Assembly (NCBI RefSeq): GCF_002155265.1
Contig: NZ_CP021251.1
Span: 2,046,001 to 2,110,000, forward strand
Origin: Corynebacterium pseudotuberculosis
Lineage (GTDB): Bacteria > Actinomycetota > Actinomycetes > Mycobacteriales > Mycobacteriaceae
Length of the DNA: 64,000 bases
Direction of reading: 5' to 3'
The translations under genes were made by a program, and so were the position numbers. Every line of letters starts with the position of its first letter. Positions within the stretch are counted from its first letter, which is position 1. This document shows, one piece after another, positions 37,570-45,758 of this stretch. Below the pieces are notes generated by a model, which was given only the letters and a program-made list of their open reading frames with translations, did not search any database and was not told the origin of the DNA.

Positions 37570-38363
37570 TTGCCAAACCTGCGACTACGCTTGGAGTATT
37601 CCCTAAGCGCGCGAAGAAAATCAACGCGCCGGAAGGCCGGCCAGTATGTGTCTGTAAACCAAATCTCCGAATAGGCTGCTTGCCACAGGAGGAAACCAGA
37701 CAGCCGCTGTTCTCCGGAGGTACGAATGACCAGATCCGGATCGGGCTGCCCCGAGGTGTATAGATGCTTAGAAATAGACTCCACGGTGACTTTATCTGCT
37801 ATTTTTTCCGGCTCTGTACCAGACTCGACTTCGCCCGAAATAAGCTCGCGCACCGCGTCTACGATTTCCTGGCGTCCGCCATAGCCCACCGCAACGTTCA
37901 CTGCCACACCAGTATTATGAGCAGTCTTCTCCTGCGCATAGTTCATGCGCTCGGCAACCTCCGGCGGAAGTAAATCTAAATGCCCTACTAGGCGTAGCCT
38001 ACAGTTAGTTTCTGGAGCTGCAAGCTCATCCACCACGTCGCCGATGATGTCAAAGAGCATATCGAGCTCATCGCTTGCCCTGCCCAAATTCTCTGTGGAA
38101 AGCAGATAGACCGTCACCAGTTCCACGTCGGTGTCCTTACACCACCGGACCATTTCTCCAACTTTTTTAGCACCTACGCGGTGTCCATGAGTAACGTCGG
38201 CAAAACCGGCCTCGCGCGCCCACCTACGGTTACCGTCACACATGATGGCAACATGTGAAGGCTGCTTAGCACCTGCGATCTCTCTTAGTAAGCGCTTCTC
38301 ATAAAATGGGTAGAGCACCACCTGTAGCGCCGCCTTGAGTGGCGATGTAAGGATCTCTTTCAT
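37566..38363 (-). CDS. uppS: Isoprenyl transferase, UppS/short-chain Z-prenyl diphosphate synthase family
   Basis: A 265-residue cis-prenyltransferase. The substrate-binding motif HVAIMCDGNRRWAREAGF is near residue 37, then GHRVGAKK, TVYLLSTENLGRA, and the C-terminal PDLVIRTSGEQRLSGFLLWQ plus SEIWFTDTYWP. Actinobacteria have two paralogues; this one resembles the Rv1086 type (short-chain Z,E-FPP synthase) by context, so the exact product length is open. ATG at 38363 (MKEILTSPLK) is preferred over an upstream frame extension rich in Arg. Confidence 0.9.
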   Translation of the reverse strand: MKEILTSPLKAALQVVLYPFYEKRLLREIAGAKQPSHVAIMCDGNRRWAREAGFADVTHGHRVGAKKVGEMVRWCKDTDVELVTVYLLSTENLGRASDELDMLFDIIGDVVDELAAPETNCRLRLVGHLDLLPPEVAERMNYAQEKTAHNTGVAVNVAVGYGGRQEIVDAVRELISGEVESGTEPEKIADKVTVESISKHLYTSGQPDPDLVIRTSGEQRLSGFLLWQAAYSEIWFTDTYWPAFRRVDFLRALREYSKRSRRFGK

Positions 38364-38432
38364 GTTGTTGCTCCGCCTTCTTAAGCAAGGGCGCCATCTA
38401 ACGCAGTAGCGCACCGCCGACAGTGTGCCAGC

Positions 38433-38720
38433 TTAGAACCAGTACTTCTTCCCACGGTCAAGAACTCCAGCATCAGCCATAGCTTTATCCAGCGCATCGG
38501 CATCAAAAAGATCGATCCCGTGCGCTTCTGCAAATAATCTGCGCCGATGAAGACGCGTATATCGACGCCGAAACGCCCAGCCGATGTAAAGCACAGCAAT
38601 GAGCAATGCAATCAAAACAAACCATCCAATTGGAGAGGCTTTTCCAAATTCAGAACCCACCGGACCAGTGATGGTTTGAGCGAGGTAGGTGATCGCACCG
38701 GATGGATCAACCGTATTCAT
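38433..38720 (-). CDS. Small single-span membrane protein
   Basis: A 95-residue protein with one membrane segment (GWFVLIALLIAVLYIGWAF, about residues 32-50) followed by a strongly basic stretch (RRRYTRLHRRR) that would keep the C-terminus cytoplasmic. It ends with an acidic helical tail. It lies just upstream of uppS (69 bp) and downstream of mca, an order shared with other corynebacteria, I believe. No known domain recognised. Confidence 0.65.
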   Translation of the reverse strand: MNTVDPSGAITYLAQTITGPVGSEFGKASPIGWFVLIALLIAVLYIGWAFRRRYTRLHRRRLFAEAHGIDLFDADALDKAMADAGVLDRGKKYWF

Positions 38721-39038
38721 CTAAGAGGTCTCCTCATAGTCACTGTCACATCACCCCACCAATTGCATCCGATGAGGATCTCCTGCATTACTTCAACATA
38801 CGCGTTCCCACACTCCTGCAATGCTGCGTTACAGGGGAACTGATAAATTCTAGCGCGGACTCACTTCCATAGAAAACGCACTTTTATTGGACAAGATCCT
38901 GTGAGCCCACGACTATCCAAGACGTTTCTGCATGTCCTACTCACATCGTCTAAAAGCACAGGCCACATCTAAAGCTTAAGCTAATAGCCTCACCTAACCG
39001 TACCGCTTTGCTTGACTGTGAGTTAACCCATAATCCGT
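38721..39038. other. Gene-free stretch between mca and the small membrane gene
   Basis: I see no gene and no convincing terminator here. It must hold the promoter of the 95-residue membrane protein. The perfect palindrome AGCTTAAGCT lies near 38972, followed by GCCTCACCTAA, which resembles the right half of a DtxR box but lacks the left half. Confidence 0.3.
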
Positions 39039-39929
39039 TTAAACACGCTCAATCTTTTTATATGACGCGTCGATTCCAGCGAAAAGATCATCCTCTGGGA
39101 TAGCAGTGGTCACTCGTGTCCTTGCCAACTCAAATTCCTCCGTAGGCCATAAACGCCGCTGATCTGCCACCGGAGTGCCAAAGAAAGCCCCTGCGGGGTC
39201 GATCTGCGTAGCATGCGCGCGCAGGGCCGCATCGCGATGCTCAAAATAATCGTCGCATCGAATTTGAGTGGTTACTCGCGCCATAATGTCCGCCCGATGA
39301 ACCTGCCATCGCTCGAGCATATCCACATACGGACTTTCTTTCCCCTCCTGAATCAGCAAATTGTGAAACATCTGCATGCGTTGACGGATAAAGCCGTGCG
39401 TGTAATACAGCTTGAGCGGATTCCACGCCGCCCCAAGCTCCGGCTTATAGGAAGCTTGCCCTGAAAGATCCCATGCACGCATAGATACTTCATGGACTTT
39501 GAGATGATCTGGATGAGGATAACCGCCATTTTCATCATAAGTAATGATCACGTGCGGCTGGAATTCTCGAATCACCGCAACAACCTTATCTGTTGCTTCC
39601 TCGGTATCAGCAAGAGCAAAGCAGCCTGGCGGCAGTGCAGGCAGTGGGTCTCCCTCCGGCAAACCTGAGTCCACATAGCCCAACCAACGGTGTTGAGCGC
39701 CTAAGGCGCGAATCGACTCAGCCATCTCCTGTCTGCGCACCTGCGCCATATTTTCTAAGATTCCTGGCTTGTCCATAGCTGGATTGAGGATGTCTCCCCT
39801 CTCACCACCAGTGCAGGTTAAAACGAGTACGTCGCACCCCTCAGCGGCGTACTTTGCCATTGTCGCAGCACCTTTGCTGGCCTCATCATCAGGATGAGCA
39901 TGTATGGCAAGGAGTCTTAGCCTACGCAT
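39039..39929 (-). CDS. mca: Mycothiol S-conjugate amidase
   Basis: A 296-residue zinc amidase of the LmbE/PIG-L family. The metal motif AIHAHPDDEASKGAATMAKY is at residues 9-28, with the third ligand in YPHPDHLKVHE (about 140-150). Mca cleaves mycothiol conjugates of toxins to release mercapturic acids for export. The Mca versus MshB assignment rests on overall resemblance (KGAATMAKYAAEGCDV, YTHGFIRQRMQMFHNLL) and on the mca-greA-uppS neighbourhood. Confidence 0.88.
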   Translation of the reverse strand: MRRLRLLAIHAHPDDEASKGAATMAKYAAEGCDVLVLTCTGGERGDILNPAMDKPGILENMAQVRRQEMAESIRALGAQHRWLGYVDSGLPEGDPLPALPPGCFALADTEEATDKVVAVIREFQPHVIITYDENGGYPHPDHLKVHEVSMRAWDLSGQASYKPELGAAWNPLKLYYTHGFIRQRMQMFHNLLIQEGKESPYVDMLERWQVHRADIMARVTTQIRCDDYFEHRDAALRAHATQIDPAGAFFGTPVADQRRLWPTEEFELARTRVTTAIPEDDLFAGIDASYKKIERV

Positions 39930-40136
39930 CGGAGTGATCCTTTCCTAGCTAGTCTTTTAGCCTTCAATTATAAAGCTGCAGTTTAGTCGGAGTTGTAGGT
40001 ACAAAAGAGGATTCATCGGATACTATGATCTGTGCACAGGAGGTGCTGAAAGAGCGCCACCCCTTCACTTCGCCCCTAGGAGTTCAAGACAAGAAGCGAG
40101 ATGACGGGGACATGATCTCATCGAGGAGCATAAGAG

Positions 40137-40589
40137 ATGAAACCGCACGAGTGGGCGTCGTCAAGCAGCAGCAATATCTCACGCACGCGTTACTCGGCCC
40201 CACAAAAAACATCTAACTTAAGTGGGAAGCTCCTCGCAGTTCTGATCCTTGTTATTGTCGCTGCAATCGCCGTGGCGCTGATTAAGTTTGTGCAGAAAGA
40301 TCGCCAGACAAAGATTTCTGGGCAGATCGCCAATGTTATGCAGGTTGATGACAACAATTTTAAGCTCACTGTCGACGTCACTAGGGACAATACGTCTGTT
40401 GATCACTATTGCATTGTCACCGCTTTGGACTACGAGATGGCTGAGGTTGGGCGTCGCGAGTTCTTCTTGCCCAGCGGAGGCGATAAAACCCAGCGCATCG
40501 AAGTTCCCATCAAGACTTCCAAGGGCGCCGTATCCGGCAACCTCTATGGCTGTAGCGGCTCTATCCCTTTCTACCTGCACCGTAGCTAA
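40137..40589 (+). CDS. DUF4307 membrane-anchored protein
   Basis: A 150-residue protein with a polar N-terminus, one membrane segment (LLAVLILVIVAAIAVALI, about residues 33-50) and an extracytoplasmic domain. The block SVDHYCIVTALDYEMAEVGRREFFLP is typical of DUF4307, an actinobacterial family of unknown function found next to mca and greA. GAGGAG 8 bp upstream sets the ATG. Confidence 0.82.
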   Translation: MKPHEWASSSSSNISRTRYSAPQKTSNLSGKLLAVLILVIVAAIAVALIKFVQKDRQTKISGQIANVMQVDDNNFKLTVDVTRDNTSVDHYCIVTALDYEMAEVGRREFFLPSGGDKTQRIEVPIKTSKGAVSGNLYGCSGSIPFYLHRS

Positions 40590-40647
40590 TCGCACCAAAG
40601 CCTATACATCGCTTCTTAATGCGCTCTCCTCGTCACAGCATCTGTGG

Positions 40648-40741
40648 TAGAATCCCTGCAAAAGCACGCTATCCGCGTGATTAGGCCCCGAAACGTAAGT
40701 GTTGCCGTGCCAAGCGCACGTAGATTCTTTTATTCGGGGCC
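40648..40741 (+). promoter_or_regulatory. Promoter and structured leader upstream of greA
   Basis: TAGAAT at 40648 preceded by TGG looks like an extended -10. Downstream lie a small hairpin (CACGC-TATCC-GCGTG, 40665-40679) and a long closed structure whose outer stem is a perfect 9 bp (GGCCCCGAA at 40684-40692 with TTCGGGGCC at 40733-40741), with nested inner pairings (CGT/ACG, TTG/CAA). A T-rich run TTCTTTTATTC lies inside the 3' arm. About 110 nt then separate it from the greA ATG. Confidence 0.5.
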
Positions 40742-40854
40742 ATCATCATGGCAGCAGAAAATATCTCGATGCGCCTTGTGCCTCTTGAGTTTGTGCTGTC
40801 ATTGATTTGCACTGCGGATTGCCTCGATTATCAACGCGTAGAGGGATACGGATT

Positions 40855-41376
40855 ATGGCCGAAAACCAAAAGCAGTACATCACCCCGGAAACCAAGGCTA
40901 AGCTCGAAGAAGAGCTCAATGCACTTATTGCACACCGCCCCGAGGTCGCAGCTGAGATCAACGAGCGTCGCGAGGAAGGCGACCTGAAAGAAAACGCTGG
41001 CTACGACGCTGCGCGCGAAATGCAGGATCAAGAAGAAGCCCGCATCAAGCAGATCTCCGAGATCCTCGCCAACTCCACCACGGAGCGCGTAGGAATCGTG
41101 GAAGGTGTTGCTCATATTGGTTCCGTTGTTCACGTCTACTACAACGGCGATAAGAACGATAAGGAGACCTTCCTCATCGGTACTCGTGCGGCAGCCTCCG
41201 ATAATAAGGATCTCGAGACCTTCTCCGAGCAGTCCCCCCTCGGAGCTGCGGTTATCGGCGCTAAGGAAGGCGAGACGCGCGAATATACTGCACCTAATGG
41301 CAAAACCATCACGGTGACCGTGGTTACTGCAGAGCCTTATGACTCCACCAAGGCCGCTACAATGCGCAAAAACTAA
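40855..41376 (+). CDS. greA: Transcription elongation factor GreA
   Basis: A 173-residue GreA, which enters the RNA polymerase secondary channel and stimulates transcript cleavage in stalled complexes. The N-terminal coiled coil has the acidic tip REEGDLKENAGYDAAREMQ (Asp/Glu pair at about residues 42-49), and the C-terminal domain ends in SPLGAAVIGAKEGETREYTAPNG. ATG at 40855 (MAENQKQYITPETKAKL) fits the family; upstream in-frame codons belong to the leader. TAA overlaps the next gene's ATG (TAATG). Confidence 0.95.
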   Translation: MAENQKQYITPETKAKLEEELNALIAHRPEVAAEINERREEGDLKENAGYDAAREMQDQEEARIKQISEILANSTTERVGIVEGVAHIGSVVHVYYNGDKNDKETFLIGTRAAASDNKDLETFSEQSPLGAAVIGAKEGETREYTAPNGKTITVTVVTAEPYDSTKAATMRKN

Positions 41377-41900
41377 TGCGCTGTATCGCCCGCTGCTTCT
41401 CTTCTCTCATTGCAGCGGGCTTTTGCCTTTCCGCATTAGCCTGCGCACCTGCGGGCCACATGGATTCGACGAAAAAAGTTGCTACTGCCACAAGTGCACG
41501 CGGCTTAGGACCAAGCGCAACCAGGTCCCCGCAAGTTCAGTCTTCCCATGCTCCCGCTAACTCGAGTTCTCGCGCGGCAGTGACCAGTGAGCCCTTCCTC
41601 TCCCCGGCTCCTCCTTTCCTAGCGCCTGGCAAGGTCCCCGCCTTCATCGACTGTGCCGGTTCTCCGCAAACTAAGCCCCGTGAAATTTCCTTATCGTGTA
41701 CCGACAAAAACGATCGCGTCGTTGACATTAACTGGTCTTCTTGGACTGCTTCCGAGGCTATTGGCACTGGCATTAGGGAAAAGAAAACTGAACAAACTGC
41801 CCGCACACCGGTAACAGTGGTTCTCCGCAAACCGTTACAAAGCGGCGAAGCTATCGTCTTCGCCGATGTTTATATCGACGGCAAGATGATTCTGCTATAA
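41376..41900 (+). CDS. Putative lipoprotein coupled to greA
   Basis: A 174-residue secreted protein: signal peptide with lipobox (LSALAC, Cys about residue 23), a long Ser/Thr/Ala-rich low-complexity linker to about residue 75, then a C-terminal domain with two Cys (FIDCAGSP, ISLSCTDKN) that may pair as a disulphide. I do not recognise the family. Its ATG overlaps the greA stop by 1 nt (TAATG), so it is translationally coupled. Terminator at 41907. Confidence 0.75.
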   Translation: MRCIARCFSSLIAAGFCLSALACAPAGHMDSTKKVATATSARGLGPSATRSPQVQSSHAPANSSSRAAVTSEPFLSPAPPFLAPGKVPAFIDCAGSPQTKPREISLSCTDKNDRVVDINWSSWTASEAIGTGIREKKTEQTARTPVTVVLRKPLQSGEAIVFADVYIDGKMILL

Positions 41901-41906
41901 CGCACA

Positions 41907-41940
41907 AAGGTGGTTGCTTCCCTTAGGAAGCAACCACCTT
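41907..41940. terminator. Bidirectional terminator hairpin
   Basis: Perfect 15-bp stem AAGGTGGTTGCTTCC with its complement and a CTTA loop, between the convergent lipoprotein and BAX-inhibitor genes. The T-run is short on both sides. Confidence 0.8.
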
Positions 41941-41957
41941 CGGCTTTGTATCTCTTA

Positions 41958-42779
41958 CTACCTCTGGTTGAAGTAGCTCAGGAGGCGAAGAATCTCCGTG
42001 TACAGCCAGACAAGCGTTACGGCCAAACCAAGTGCTACACCCCACGCGTTCTTAGAGGGAGCACCTTGGTGGATGAGACGATCAGCAATATCAAAATCCT
42101 GCAAAAAGCTCATTGCTGCTAAACCGATGCATACAAGCGAGAAGATAATGGCTATAGGACCGCCATTATAAAGTCCCAGGTTCACTCCAAAGAAGCCCAG
42201 CACCAAATTGCCTACTACAAGGACAAGAACACCGATAATGCAGGAGGTCAGAATCCGGTTGAACTTAGGAGTAACCTTCACTGCGCCTGTCTTGTATACG
42301 TAAAGCATTCCTAGAAAAACACCAACAGTGCCCAGAATTGCCTGACCAATCAAGGTTCCAGCGTTCTGCCCGCCGACAAGCCAACCAGACAAAACAAGTG
42401 AAATGCCGCCTACGAACAGCCCCTCGAATGCTGCATAAGCCAAGGTAATGGGAGCAGAACCAAACTTACGGCCGAAGGAAGAGATCAGGACAGTAATCAA
42501 CCCACCAATAGCGCCAAGTCCCGTCAACATCAACGTGATTCCTGGGTTTACCTGTGCGATTCCAAAGTTAATGATCGCAAAGGCGATGATCACTCCGAGA
42601 GTGATTCCAGTCTTGGAAACCACATCGTCTACCGTCATAGGACGGTCGCTGACCTGTGCCTCGAGTTGGTTGTAACCATATCCCCCGTAGGGATTATCAA
42701 TCTGCTGCTGGTAGCCCGCCTGGGTCTGTCGTTGGCGGGAACCCGTCAGAGAATTTAAGACCGGATTGCTACTGCGCAT
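41958..42779 (-). CDS. BAX inhibitor-1 family membrane protein (YbhL/YccA-like)
   Basis: A 273-residue protein with a Tyr/Gln-rich cytoplasmic N-terminus of about 50 residues and seven membrane segments. The actinobacterial Bax1-I family core (LGAIGGLITVLISSFGRKFGSAPITLAYAAFEG and LSYFNQR end) is clear. The family includes pH-sensitive calcium leak channels; the role in corynebacteria is unknown. Single gene. Confidence 0.88.
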   Translation of the reverse strand: MRSSNPVLNSLTGSRQRQTQAGYQQQIDNPYGGYGYNQLEAQVSDRPMTVDDVVSKTGITLGVIIAFAIINFGIAQVNPGITLMLTGLGAIGGLITVLISSFGRKFGSAPITLAYAAFEGLFVGGISLVLSGWLVGGQNAGTLIGQAILGTVGVFLGMLYVYKTGAVKVTPKFNRILTSCIIGVLVLVVGNLVLGFFGVNLGLYNGGPIAIIFSLVCIGLAAMSFLQDFDIADRLIHQGAPSKNAWGVALGLAVTLVWLYTEILRLLSYFNQR

Positions 42780-42914
42780 GGGGCGACACTATTCCTTTCG
42801 CACCGATTCATTTTCTGTGTACTACCTAGAAACGATACAGGTAACACTTTTGTTCCCGTAATCAAAAAAATGCCTTCCCTATATCTTTTCTAGGTATTTC
42901 CATACAGAAAACGA

Positions 42915-44021
42915 TTAGGAGCTAGGGATTAAAAGTTTTTCTGCAGCGACCCTCTCACTTGCAGCAAGTGGACGCAATTCCGCCGCAGTTGCTGGATTTG
43001 AGCAATGCTTTAGCGCATCCATAAGGGTGAGTCCGTCATTTGCATGCGCCAACGGGATCGGAAGAGCTATAGAGCCTGCCGCGACATCAACTCGGGTATG
43101 CGTGCCGGAGGGAATAGTCACGGTTTCCCCCATGCCCACAAAACGACAATATCCAGGAGTAGTCACAGTGGCGGTTCCTTTATAGATCCACAATGCTAGG
43201 TCCTGCTCAGCTCGGGCAAAGGTTGTTGTCGCAGGAATATGTGGCGGCTCCCCTACGCTTCCCATCCCCGTTGCGCTACCGGTAAAAGCAGACGGGGTCA
43301 GCCCAGTATGTCTTCTAAACGCCCGCGTTAACGACGAGGTAGCGCTAAACCCAACCAGATTTGCTACCACTGAGATCGTAAAATCATGAGGGAGAAGAGT
43401 AGCTGCAACAGACACTCGATGAGCCGCGCGCCATTCACTAAAAGTAAAGCCAGTTCCTTGCAAGAATTGACGCTGCAGTGTCCGCGAGCTCACGTGGAAA
43501 CGCTTAGCAAATGAAACAAGTGATGTTTGATCCGCAGGGTTAGCCACTAGCAATTGAGCAACCATTTTTGCAGCGCCAGTCTGCGGCGCCGGTGGTGGGC
43601 ATGCACGTTCACTAAAAAGGCTTGCTATTTCTGGAGATAGGTTCTCCTCCCCCATTAAGCTTCGCGCAAATTCATAAACCATGCGATGGGACCAACGGGA
43701 ACCTAGATGCAAACGCCTCGTGTTTCCCTGAAAATGAAAACCTGGAAAAGTGATCGGCAGTACTACTCCATGCCCAGAGACAAAAGCTCCTACCGGAGCC
43801 ACCACTATATCCCCTGCCATCACTGCAACCACTCGATCCGGTGCGTTGACAGTCGCAGTGCCCTGATCGCACCAAAGTAATACCGTGCTACCGAACTTAG
43901 AAGTATGGGAAGTCACGCCAACCCTTTCTGCTGCATGTGACATAAATTGCAATGCTTTCTGCACGCCATCAACCACCGAGAAAGTAACACCGAACGCCAT
44001 GCACAATGAGCCACTTCGCAC
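42915..44021 (-). CDS. ripA: AraC-family regulator with flanking cupin-like domains (RipA-like)
   Basis: About 368 residues. N-terminal cupin-like sensor (LLWCDQGTATVNAPDRVV), central AraC HTH pair at about residues 170-250 (LVSFAKRFHVSSRTLQRQF and ISVVANLVGFSATSSLTRAF), and a C-terminal domain repeating the sensor (ALWIYKGTATVTTPGYCRF). In C. glutamicum ripA, an AraC-type repressor of iron proteins, lies near greA and is DtxR-controlled; position and the DtxR-like box upstream support that identity, but the extra C-terminal cupin should be compared. Start GTG at 44021 has an AGGAAG site; ATG at 44000 or 43943 are alternatives. Confidence 0.7.
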   Translation of the reverse strand: MRSGSLCMAFGVTFSVVDGVQKALQFMSHAAERVGVTSHTSKFGSTVLLWCDQGTATVNAPDRVVAVMAGDIVVAPVGAFVSGHGVVLPITFPGFHFQGNTRRLHLGSRWSHRMVYEFARSLMGEENLSPEIASLFSERACPPPAPQTGAAKMVAQLLVANPADQTSLVSFAKRFHVSSRTLQRQFLQGTGFTFSEWRAAHRVSVAATLLPHDFTISVVANLVGFSATSSLTRAFRRHTGLTPSAFTGSATGMGSVGEPPHIPATTTFARAEQDLALWIYKGTATVTTPGYCRFVGMGETVTIPSGTHTRVDVAAGSIALPIPLAHANDGLTLMDALKHCSNPATAAELRPLAASERVAAEKLLIPSS

Positions 44022-44094
44022 GATGCGATACTTCCTCGCTATTTTCAATTTTTATATGTCCCCATAAAGAGGGCCTTATGCCACATAATACAAC

Positions 44095-44113
44095 ATAGGT
44101 TTCCCTAAGCATA
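44095..44113 (-). promoter_or_regulatory. DtxR-like box upstream of the AraC regulator
   Basis: ATAGGTTTCCCTAAGCATA matches 13 of 19 positions of TTAGGTTAGSCTAACCTAA, keeping TAGGTT and CCTAA. It lies about 74 bp upstream of the chosen AraC start, consistent with iron-dependent repression of ripA. Confidence 0.5.
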
Positions 44114-44149
44114 CTTCTATGGGTTGATAGAGAAATGTATTTCACACAA

Positions 44150-44184
44150 AAGTAAAACCACCGGATGCATCACAAAACCGGTGG
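44150..44184 (-). terminator. Rho-independent terminator of the 70-codon gene
   Basis: On the minus strand CCACCGG and CCGGTGG (13-nt loop) are followed by TTTTACTTTTG. It lies 28 bp after the small gene's stop. Confidence 0.75.
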
Positions 44185-44211
44185 CTAAAGTAAAAATAAC
44201 TGTCTGTTCCC

Positions 44212-44424
44212 CTAGGCAATAAGTCGAGATCTCCTAGAGGGATTTTTATACGAAAGAGGCTTTAGGGAGGTAACGCCGCTATGTCGCTCACCACGATTTT
44301 CTAGGATGTACGTCCATGAGGAATCCGCATAAGGGTCGATCGCTCCCAGATGATATACAGCGCTATCAAAAGACTCTTTTTTCACCGTAACTGAAGATGA
44401 AAATCGCACGTTATCGTAAGTCAT
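44212..44424 (-). CDS. Small uncharacterised protein (70 aa)
   Basis: MTYDNVRFSSSVTVKKESFD onward, 70 residues, basic C-terminus, no hydrophobic segment. It has all expression signals on its own: promoter TTGGTT (44469-44474) with 17-bp spacing to TACTTA (44446-44451), an AAAGG ribosome site (44432-44436) 7 nt before the ATG, and a rho-independent terminator at 44150. I do not recognise the family. It lies between the AraC regulator and a tRNA. A GTG/ATG five codons upstream is in frame but overlaps the ribosome site. Confidence 0.6.
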   Translation of the reverse strand: MTYDNVRFSSSVTVKKESFDSAVYHLGAIDPYADSSWTYILENRGERHSGVTSLKPLSYKNPSRRSRLIA

Positions 44425-44445
44425 AGCTCTGCCTTTCAAGGATGT

Positions 44446-44474
44446 TAAGTACCGATACTTTTATGTAGAACCAA
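44446..44474 (-). promoter_or_regulatory. Promoter of the 70-codon gene
   Basis: On the minus strand TTGGTT (44474-44469) and TACTTA (44451-44446), spaced 17 bp, would start a transcript about 15 nt upstream of the ATG. Confidence 0.5.
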
Positions 44475-44610
44475 AGTTGATGGCTCTACTCCCTTTCAAC
44501 GACTTCATGCTAGGACCGATCCCTTGCAAACCCCTCGGCCACAGCTGCCAATCCGCTGTGTATTTCCTTCCAATGAATTCCCCGCCGCTTGCGCGTTGTA
44601 CCCCACCCAT

Positions 44611-44653
44611 AAAAAAGAGCATCCCAGCAAATTAGGTCGCGGCTGGGATGCTC
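44611..44653 (-). terminator. Terminator of the tRNA at 44660
   Basis: Perfect 12-bp stem GAGCATCCCAGC with its complement and a 13-nt loop, followed on the minus strand by TTTTTT. Confidence 0.92.
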
Positions 44654-44659
44654 CTGCTG

Positions 44660-44733
44660 TGCCCCCACTGGGACTCGAACCCAGACTGTGTCGATTTTAA
44701 GTCGACTGCCTCTGCCAATTGGGCTATGGGGGC
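44660..44733 (-). tRNA. tRNA with UAA anticodon, nominally tRNA-Leu, short variable arm
   Basis: A 74-nt cloverleaf: acceptor GCCCCCA pairs with TGGGGGC, discriminator A; D arm with GG; anticodon stem GTCGA/TCGAC with loop CTTAAAA (anticodon TAA, reading UUA); variable region only ACAGT (5 nt); T arm CTGGG-TTCGAGT-CCCAG. CCA is not encoded. Leucine tRNAs normally have a long variable arm, so the class I shape is unusual for this anticodon. A terminator follows directly. Confidence 0.85.
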
Positions 44734-44786
44734 AACGCGCTTGCTTAGTTTAGACCGAAGGTGGCACGTACTCAAAACTTACCCCC

Positions 44787-45758
44787 TCACACCGGGGGCG
44801 CCTGCTCATATGACTCCGCCAATCCAGCGATAATGCCATCCAGAATATCTTTTTCAGAAATAACAATTCGATCCGCGTTTGTCTTGCGGCGAATCATATC
44901 TACGATGCCTTCCACCACTACAGCGCCGCCTGCGATCACATCCGCACGTCCAGGATGCATCACGGGGTGCGCTGCTCGTTGCGCAGACGTCTCAGCAATC
45001 AACTGAGCCGTTATCACCTGGAGTGCGTCCAAACGCAGGCGAGAGTCATGGATAGCCGCGGGATCATAATTCTCTAGCCCCAACGCCATTGCAGCAAGTG
45101 TGGTGAATGTTCCCGCACAGCATACAACCGTAGAAGTTCTTTCTATAGGGACGATTTTCTCTACCTGTGCGATACGTTCAGCCACATAATCGCGAGCTAT
45201 TTCTATCTCCGTGGCCGTAGGAGGATCCGTCCGCATAATGCGCTCCGTAAGCCGCACACAACCCATGTGAGCAGAATGAGAGCCATAAACCTCGCCACTC
45301 AACTCTCCTACGATAAATTCGGTAGAGCCTCCCCCTAGATCAATCACACACAATGGCCCTGGCTCACCGCCTAGATCCGCGACTGCCCCGCGGAAAGACA
45401 AGGAGGCTTCTTCCTCCCCACTAATTACTTCAGCCTTCACCCCAGGAGCGATACGCCCCAGAAGACTTCCAGTCATAGCAAAGAATTCATCTTTATTTCG
45501 GGCATCACGAGTGGCAGAGGTAGCTACCATGCGCACGGCTTGTACACCATGTTCTTGCATGAGCTCTACGTATCGTTTAAGCGCCAACCGGGCGCGTTCT
45601 ATTGAATCCGGAGCTAATTCGCCAGTGGCATCGACGCCTTGTCCTAGGCGCACGATTTCCATCAATCGACAGACCTCGGTGGTAACACCGTCATGCACCT
45701 CGCTGATCAACAGCCTGATTGAGTTTGTACCGCAATCAACGGCAGCAAACCTGGTCAC
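44787..45758 (-). CDS. ppx: Exopolyphosphatase / pppGpp phosphatase family (Ppx/GppA)
   Basis: A 323-residue member of the ASKHA-fold Ppx/GppA family. Phosphate motifs: AVDCGTNSIRLLI at residues 5-17 and CVIDLGGGSTEFIVGE at about 142-157, with ATSATRDARNKDEF between. Compact actinobacterial type without the E. coli C-terminal extension, like Rv1026. It overlaps the DUF501 gene by 4 bp. Degrades short polyphosphate in related species; pppGpp activity is uncertain. Confidence 0.92.
   Translation of the reverse strand: MTRFAAVDCGTNSIRLLISEVHDGVTTEVCRLMEIVRLGQGVDATGELAPDSIERARLALKRYVELMQEHGVQAVRMVATSATRDARNKDEFFAMTGSLLGRIAPGVKAEVISGEEEASLSFRGAVADLGGEPGPLCVIDLGGGSTEFIVGELSGEVYGSHSAHMGCVRLTERIMRTDPPTATEIEIARDYVAERIAQVEKIVPIERTSTVVCCAGTFTTLAAMALGLENYDPAAIHDSRLRLDALQVITAQLIAETSAQRAAHPVMHPGRADVIAGGAVVVEGIVDMIRRKTNADRIVISEKDILDGIIAGLAESYEQAPPV

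Noticed and set aside
40748..40987. 79-codon frame starting in the greA leader
   Set aside because: Overlaps the start of greA in another frame and becomes low-complexity there; more likely leader RNA.
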